Below, in pieces: positions 6,990 through 11,278 of a stretch of DNA of 11,278 nucleotides. Made by a program: the position numbers and the translations under genes. Source of the stretch: an uncultured Collinsella sp. (lineage in GTDB: Bacteria > Actinomycetota > Coriobacteriia > Coriobacteriales > Coriobacteriaceae); contig CABVCF010000070.1 of the NCBI GenBank assembly GCA_902496775.1, forward strand, positions 1-11,278, in the 5' to 3' direction. The notes under the pieces are model-generated. The model did not search any database. It was not told the origin of the DNA and saw only the letters and a program-made list of their open reading frames with translations. Numbering within the stretch: the first letter of the stretch is position 1; each line of letters opens with the position of its first letter.

Positions 6990-7030
6990 AGGAAAGGACG
7001 CTCGACTCACACGAGCCGAACGCCCTTCCT
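6990..7030 (-). promoter_or_regulatory. Intercistronic hairpin between scrA and scrB
   Basis: Arms 7030-7013 and 7008-6990 on the minus strand pair over about 18 bp with three G-U wobbles and one bulged A, closing a GTGT loop. It lies 38 nt after the scrA stop and 21 nt before the scrB ATG. No T run follows, so it is more likely an mRNA stability or processing element, or a partial attenuator, than a full terminator. It also rules out the upstream GTG as scrB start. Confidence 0.6.
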
Positions 7031-7068
7031 CAAATGGACTTATCCTCAGATTACGCTGAACGGCTCAA

Positions 7069-8520
7069 CTAGAAGCTGACATCGAAGCCAGCGCCAGCGC
7101 CCTCTTCATCGGTGGTCGGAACGCCCTTTGCCTTGTTGTAGGCAAAGATCAAGACGATCGGCACGATAAAGGCGATGAGATTGCCAGCCACATACCACAC
7201 GAGGGTCTCGGGCGTGACGATGAGCAGGCCAAGCACGCCGGTCAGACCCTGACCGATAGCGCGTACCTCAAAGAGCTTGACGAAGGCACCGCCGCAGCCT
7301 GCACCGATGCAAGCGCAGAGGAACGGAATGATCGAGTAGCGCATGTTTGCAGCAAAGATTGCGGGCTCGGAGATTCCGACCAGCGTCGGGATAAAGGACG
7401 ACATGCAGATGTTGCGCTCTTTGGAATGCTTCTTATGAATGAGGTACATGCCGATGGCGCCGCCGCCCTGGGCGATGATGGAAACCGACCAGATGGCCTG
7501 GATGTAGTTGAAGCCAGTCGTGGCAACGAGGTTTGCCTCGATACCCTGGATGAACTGATGCGTACCGGTAACGACAAGCGGCTGCAGGAACGCGGCGAAG
7601 ACAAAGGCACCAAAGACGCCCATCCTGTTGTACAGGATATCGATTACGCCGCCGAGGACGTCGCCGATCAGGTTGCCGAGCGGGCCGAACACGGTGAACA
7701 GGGCGACGTTAGCAAGAATCAGGGTAACGGTCGGGACGAAAACGAACGAGACGACCTCGGGGATGTACTTCTGGGCAATCTTCTCGACCTTGGCCATAAA
7801 CCAGGCAGTCAGGATTGCGGGGAACACACCGCCCTGGAAAGCAACCATGGGAATGGAGAGCGGACCAAAGTTCCAGTACTCAGCACCCGTCGGATCCATA
7901 ACGAACGCGTTACGGTTCATAAGGCTCGGGTGAACCATGACGATACCGACGAGGATACCCAGGATCGGGTTACCGCCAAAACGCTTGACCGCGCTGTACA
8001 TAACCAGGACAGGCAGGTAGTCGAAAGTGGTGGCAATAATGGCAAAGAAGCTTGCGAGGTTCTTGAGGAACTCGCTGCGGTCGGCAAGGCTGCCCTCCAT
8101 GCCGAAGAGTCCGTTGGCAACGATCAGCGACTTAAGGCCGATGATGATAGCAGCGCCGACAAAAGCGGGAATGATGGGGATAAAGATATCCGAGAATACC
8201 TTAAGGACCGAGAAGAACTTGCCCTTCTTGTCCGCCTCGGCGCCCTTGACCTCGGAAGCGCTGATCTCCTTAACGCCCGTCAGAGCCATAAACTCGTCGT
8301 AGACCTTGTTGACGGTACCGGTACCGAAGATGATCATGAGCTGGCCGCTGTTGTACAGCACGCCCTTGACGCCATCGATGTTCTCGAGCTCGGCCTTGTT
8401 GTACTTGCTCGTATCCTTGAGCACCAGACGCAGACGCGTAACGCAATGCGTGGCGCCCTCGATGTTCTCCAGACCGCCGACGTTATCGACGACTTGCTGA
8501 GACACTGCTTTGTAGTCCAT
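7069..8520 (-). CDS. scrA: PTS sucrose-type EIIBC permease
   Basis: An inner-membrane transporter of the glucose-sucrose PTS superfamily that imports sucrose, or a related fructoside, and phosphorylates it at the glucose 6-position. The 483-residue protein from ATG 8520 has an EIIB domain at 1-80 with the phosphorylated cysteine Cys26 in ATHCVTRLRL. A linker runs to about 105 and an EIIC domain to about 465, with about ten hydrophobic segments, TGTHQ (318-322) and GISEPAIF (382-389). There is no EIIA domain, so phosphate must come from an EIIA encoded elsewhere. ATG 8532 is in frame, but GGAG lies 6 nt before the ATG at 8520. It is 45 bp from the upstream GH32 gene and 100 bp from scrB. Sucrose is inferred from the GH32 neighbours and the ScrR-type regulator; other beta-fructosides are possible. 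Confidence 0.9.
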   Translation of the reverse strand: MDYKAVSQQVVDNVGGLENIEGATHCVTRLRLVLKDTSKYNKAELENIDGVKGVLYNSGQLMIIFGTGTVNKVYDEFMALTGVKEISASEVKGAEADKKGKFFSVLKVFSDIFIPIIPAFVGAAIIIGLKSLIVANGLFGMEGSLADRSEFLKNLASFFAIIATTFDYLPVLVMYSAVKRFGGNPILGILVGIVMVHPSLMNRNAFVMDPTGAEYWNFGPLSIPMVAFQGGVFPAILTAWFMAKVEKIAQKYIPEVVSFVFVPTVTLILANVALFTVFGPLGNLIGDVLGGVIDILYNRMGVFGAFVFAAFLQPLVVTGTHQFIQGIEANLVATTGFNYIQAIWSVSIIAQGGGAIGMYLIHKKHSKERNICMSSFIPTLVGISEPAIFAANMRYSIIPFLCACIGAGCGGAFVKLFEVRAIGQGLTGVLGLLIVTPETLVWYVAGNLIAFIVPIVLIFAYNKAKGVPTTDEEGAGAGFDVSF

Positions 8521-8565
8521 GTTCCTCTCCATTCCTTTACGAAATCATAAGACGTTTTGATGCCA

Positions 8566-9948
8566 TTACAGAGACGCGATCGTTGCATTTGCGCACTTGA
8601 GCGTACCGTCGGTGACCGTCAGTGCCACACCCTGGCCCTGCTTATTGCAGAAGCGAGCGTTGAGCGCAACATCATCGACAAAGATGGTCGCGATATCGTC
8701 GTCAACGACCAGGCGCACATGATGAGTGCCCTCGCCCTTAAAGAACAACGGACGCTCGAGGCCCATGTTGTTGACCTGGAACCACGGATACTGGGGGGCC
8801 GCCGTAAACTCGAGCTTGCCCTCACGCAGGTTGGCGCGGAACTCATAGGCAAGACCGGACTCGGCGTCCTCGGCAAGCTTCACCGAGAAGCCGGCAGCGT
8901 CACCGGCGAGCTCGATGTCGGCATCGAGCATATAGGTGGAACCGGCATCCGCGGCGAGCACCTGCTCGACCTTGCCCGACTCGCAGGAAAGCTCAAAGGC
9001 CTCGACTGCCTTAGCCTCGCCAAAGGCGCCAAGCATGCTGTCAGGGAGCTTGGTGCCGAGCGTTCCGTCGGCACGCTGAACGATCTCGAGAGGCATAAAG
9101 GTGCCACCCCACAGGTAAGAGCTGGGATCGCCACCCTCGTCACGCGTAGGAACCCAACCAAAGAGAACGCGGCGCTCGCCATCAAATGCGGTACGCGCGG
9201 CATAGTACGCGCGGCCATCGAATGAATCGTCAGCAGGAGTGATCCAAGGACCGTTGATGGAGCGAGACATGCGGTAACGGGTCTTGTTGCCATCACTGTA
9301 CTCGGAGAACACCAGATACCACCAGTCGCCCATCTTAAAGAGATCAGGCATCTCGAACATGGTGTAAAGGCCCGGATTCCACCAGTCGCCCTGGAACTCC
9401 CAGGTATCCAGGTCCTTGGAGGTGAACTTGACCAGACGCCCGGTCATCAGACGCTTGTCCTCGCCCACGCGCGTGCCGAGGATGAGCATGTACTCTTCGT
9501 TCTCCTCATCCCAAAGCACAAAGGGATCGCGCCAGTTGCGGTCATCGTAACCTTCCTGGGGCGGAAGCAGCGTCTCGGCGATGTTCTTCTCCCACTTGAC
9601 GGCGTCGTCACTCGTTGCGTGAAGAAGAACCTGCTTCATCAAGCGTGCCTTGACCTTATCGCGATTGCAACCAGTGTAGAGCGCATGGTACTTGTCGCCC
9701 ACCTTAAACACCGTGCCGGCATAAACATACTGGTCGACTTCCTCGTCGCCGCCACGCTCAAGGCTCTCGCCAAAGTCTTTGTAATTGACGAAGTCCTTGG
9801 TTGTCGCGAGTGCCCAGCCAAACGGCTCTCCGAAAGGTCCGGGGTTTCGCGTGTCACGCTGATGATAGAGATAGAACGTGCCGTCCTCGCCGTACGGCAT
9901 GATGTCGCCTACCCAAATTCCCTCAGGCTGGTAATACACCTTGTGCAT
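8566..9948 (-). CDS. Atypical GH32 beta-fructosidase-like glycoside hydrolase
   Basis: A 460-residue GH32-type protein from ATG 9948, preceded by AAGGAAG at proper spacing; an in-frame GTG at 9966 overlaps the G-rich region and is less likely. The propeller spans about 1-295: IWVGDIMPY (11-19) replaces WMNDPNG, with Asp15 the candidate nucleophile. VYAGTV (75-80), NWRDPF (138-143, Asp141) and FEMPDLF (198-204, candidate acid/base Glu199, Met in place of the usual Cys) follow. DSFDGRAYYAARTAFDGERR (241-260) marks a recognisable GH32 subgroup of gut Firmicutes and Actinobacteria. A beta-sandwich-like C-terminus covers about 300-460. With no signal peptide it should act on cytoplasmic, PTS-delivered substrate. 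It is the first gene after the operator-controlled promoter. Fold and placement are sure; substrate is unknown and may differ from that of ScrB. Confidence 0.88.
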   Translation of the reverse strand: MHKVYYQPEGIWVGDIMPYGEDGTFYLYHQRDTRNPGPFGEPFGWALATTKDFVNYKDFGESLERGGDEEVDQYVYAGTVFKVGDKYHALYTGCNRDKVKARLMKQVLLHATSDDAVKWEKNIAETLLPPQEGYDDRNWRDPFVLWDEENEEYMLILGTRVGEDKRLMTGRLVKFTSKDLDTWEFQGDWWNPGLYTMFEMPDLFKMGDWWYLVFSEYSDGNKTRYRMSRSINGPWITPADDSFDGRAYYAARTAFDGERRVLFGWVPTRDEGGDPSSYLWGGTFMPLEIVQRADGTLGTKLPDSMLGAFGEAKAVEAFELSCESGKVEQVLAADAGSTYMLDADIELAGDAAGFSVKLAEDAESGLAYEFRANLREGKLEFTAAPQYPWFQVNNMGLERPLFFKGEGTHHVRLVVDDDIATIFVDDVALNARFCNKQGQGVALTVTDGTLKCANATIASL

Positions 9949-9990
9949 CCGAGACTTCCTTCCCACGTGATACTAACTCGGTACAACTGC

Positions 9991-10019
9991 AAGATATGTC
10001 AATCGTTTTCATATGTCAA
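9991..10019 (-). promoter_or_regulatory. Sigma-70 promoter of the gh32-scrA-scrB operon
   Basis: On the minus strand a consensus TTGACA (10019-10014) and TATCTT (9996-9991, 4 of 6) are 17 bp apart. Predicted start is near 9984, with a leader of about 36 nt to the ATG at 9948. The spacer and the -35 box lie inside two tandem operators, so repressor binding would block polymerase. Confidence 0.72.
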
Positions 10020-10029
10020 ACGTTTTCAC
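9994..10029. promoter_or_regulatory. Tandem LacI-type operators over the scr promoter
   Basis: Two consecutive 17-bp units, ATATGTCAATCGTTTTC (9994-10010) and ATATGTCAAACGTTTTC (10011-10027), differ at one base. Each contains the core TGTCA-A-N-CGTTT with the central CG typical of LacI-family sites. Centres are 17 bp apart, less than two helical turns, so two dimers may not bind side by side on the same face. Confidence 0.7.
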
Positions 10030-10059
10030 ACCAATACGTCTTTTCGCAGTTCCAGTCGT

Positions 10060-10075
10060 CGGCAAACGGTTGACA
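10060..10075. promoter_or_regulatory. Upstream inverted copy of the LacI-type operator
   Basis: On the minus strand TGTCAACCGTTTGCCG (10075-10060) shares CATATGTCAANCGTTT with the promoter-proximal site but in opposite orientation, about 46 bp centre to centre. A weaker similar string, CGGCGAACGGTCATCA, follows at 10081-10096. The spacing allows cooperative binding or a short loop with the promoter sites. Confidence 0.6.
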
Positions 10076-10131
10076 TATGCCGGCGAACGGTCATCAGAGG
10101 CGTTTGAGGAATTCTTTTGGCACGGGATGAA

Positions 10132-11142
10132 CTACGCGGTTTTGCCCTCAATGAGTTCAACGGGGAGCTTGGTATTCGATTCGGGCTTTTCACCGTTAAC
10201 AAGAGCGATGATGGATTGCGCCGCGAGCTCTCCGATGCGATCGATATCCTGACGAACGGTTGTTAAGTCAGGCATAAACGTCATAGTGCGGCGGGCGCCA
10301 TCCGCGCCCACGACCTTAATATCGTCCGGAGCGCTCAAGCCGCGCTGCTTCATCACGTTAAGACAGATAGCCGCCATCGTGTCGTCTCCCGCAAAGATGC
10401 CGTCAATATCGGGGTTCTCATCGAGGATCTTCGCAACGACCGCACTCTTTTCGTCATCGGACTTAACGAACTCGACCTCACGGACAAGCGCGGGCAAACC
10501 GGCCTGCTCCACAACATCGTGGTAGGCATCGGTACGCTTATTGGCAGGCATGCGCATGCGGCTATTGTTGCGCAGGCACAAGATGCGCGAACACCCGTCA
10601 TCAATCAGGCGACGCGTGGCAAGTTCGCCGATGCCATAGCTGTCGCTCGCAATCTGAACAGAGGCCTCGCCAAGGTCGCAGTCGATACCAACCAGACTCA
10701 AGCCCATCTCGGCATACGCCTCGGCACCGATATTAAGCGAGTTGACGATGACGCCATCAACCATATTGCGTCGAAGCATGTCGATATAAGAGCGCTCAAG
10801 CTCGGGTCGATTGGCGCTATTGCACAGCAGCATCTTAAAACCGTTTTCGGCCAGGGTATGCTCAATGACTTGAACCACTTGGGCATGAAACGGACTGCTG
10901 ACATAGGGGACGATCATACCGATAAGATTCAGGCGACCGTTGAGCATGGCACGGGCGATATCGTTGGGCGTATAGTTGATGCGCTTCATCGCGGCATGGA
11001 CCTTATCGCGGGTCTCTTGGCTAATATAGCCGCGATTATTAAGCACGCGAGATACCGTAGTAGGCGAAACCCCCGCCACCGCTGCAACTTCCTTGATGCC
11101 AGGCTTAGCCGAATCCTTAGAACGAGCGCCCTCGCGAGCCAT
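10132..11142 (-). CDS. scrR: LacI-family transcriptional regulator, ScrR-like sucrose repressor
   Basis: A 336-residue LacI/GalR protein from ATG 11142, which has GGGAGG 5 nt upstream; ATGs at 11163 and 11157 precede that ribosome binding site and are less likely. The helix-turn-helix is GIKEVAAVAGVSPTTVSRVL (15-34), followed by NNRGYISQETRDKV (35-48) and the hinge helix NYTPNDIARAML (56-67) that inserts at the central CG of an operator. A periplasmic-binding-type sensor domain covers about 72-330, ending with DIDRIGELAAQSI. The GYIS region resembles ScrR proteins. Matching operators occur in the downstream intergenic region and just above this gene, so it probably represses the gh32-scrA-scrB operon and itself. 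The effector is inferred to be a sucrose-derived sugar or phosphate. Confidence 0.9.
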   Translation of the reverse strand: MAREGARSKDSAKPGIKEVAAVAGVSPTTVSRVLNNRGYISQETRDKVHAAMKRINYTPNDIARAMLNGRLNLIGMIVPYVSSPFHAQVVQVIEHTLAENGFKMLLCNSANRPELERSYIDMLRRNMVDGVIVNSLNIGAEAYAEMGLSLVGIDCDLGEASVQIASDSYGIGELATRRLIDDGCSRILCLRNNSRMRMPANKRTDAYHDVVEQAGLPALVREVEFVKSDDEKSAVVAKILDENPDIDGIFAGDDTMAAICLNVMKQRGLSAPDDIKVVGADGARRTMTFMPDLTTVRQDIDRIGELAAQSIIALVNGEKPESNTKLPVELIEGKTA

Positions 11143-11162
11143 AGCACCCTCCCCCATCAACA

Positions 11163-11178
11163 TGTCATACGTTTACAT
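11163..11178. promoter_or_regulatory. Operator-like site upstream of scrR
   Basis: TGTCATACGTTTACAT contains the same TGTCA-W-N-CGTTT core as the three sites at the scr promoter. It is 20 bp above the scrR ATG, where bound repressor would block its own transcription. No convincing -35/-10 pair was seen for scrR. Confidence 0.6.
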
Positions 11179-11262
11179 ACGAACAAAGCATACCCCAACA
11201 AGAGCGGGAAGACGGTAACAGTACCTTGATTATCGACTTTATCCGAACACCTCCCACATTCA

Positions 11263-11278
11263 TCCGCACATGTGCGGA
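11263..11278. repeat. Perfect 16-bp palindrome at the window edge
   Basis: TCCGCACATGTGCGGA is fully self-complementary and ends exactly at the window limit, so the arms may continue outward or the dyad may be complete. It lies about 120 bp upstream of scrR and could be a regulator site or part of a terminator of the gene above. Confidence 0.5.

Noticed and set aside
7426..8550. Plus-strand open frame of 374 codons, very acidic
   Set aside because: It is the exact antisense of scrA, and its Asp/Glu/Asn-rich composition is the mirror of hydrophobic codons.
9994..10027. CRISPR-like or satellite repeat
   Set aside because: Only two 17-bp copies without spacers; they match LacI-type operators over a promoter.
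10013..10252. Small plus-strand frame starting in the scr promoter region
   Set aside because: It has no ribosome binding site, begins inside an operator and overlaps the scrR 3' end antisense.

Overview
The window looks like the chromosome of a gut Coriobacteriia, most likely Collinsella or a close relative. That genus call is an inference from about 60% GC, codon use and gene repertoire; no rRNA or marker search was possible. Every gene I can support lies on the minus strand, so the window is best read from high to low coordinates.

Sucrose/fructoside locus (about 5526-11278, read downward). A LacI-family regulator of ScrR type (10132-11142) comes first. A 183-bp intergenic region follows, with a good sigma-70 promoter buried in a cluster of LacI-type operators. 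Then come an atypical GH32 beta-fructosidase (8566-9948), a sucrose-type PTS EIIBC permease (7069-8520) and a classical GH32 sucrose-6-phosphate hydrolase (5526-6968). The implied pathway is PTS uptake with phosphorylation, cytoplasmic cleavage to glucose-6-phosphate and fructose, and induction by relief of repression. A matching operator just upstream of the regulator start suggests autoregulation. A strong hairpin separates scrA from scrB.

Housekeeping stretch (about 515-5250). This holds a DegV/FakB-like fatty-acid-binding protein, a pyruvate formate-lyase activating enzyme (no pflB in view), a membrane-anchored penicillin-recognising-type serine hydrolase that appears to lack the class A deacylation glutamate, an MTA/SAH nucleosidase and the ribosome-assembly GTPase EngB (YsxC/YihA). 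The 307-bp gap at 3084-3390 holds a promoter and two unusual long palindromes that resemble an interspersed repeat.

Left edge (1-483). A lower-GC partial gene recognisable as DUF3990 (ADP-ribosyltransferase-like, often linked to toxin-antitoxin loci) runs out of the window. It is preceded by a perfect 20-bp inverted repeat. Each arm is itself a TATCAC-N4-GTGATA dyad, and a T6 run follows, so the element could be a double operator, a terminator/attenuator, or both. This and the operator architecture of the scr promoter are the most interesting signals. I did not find a clearly new multi-gene system.
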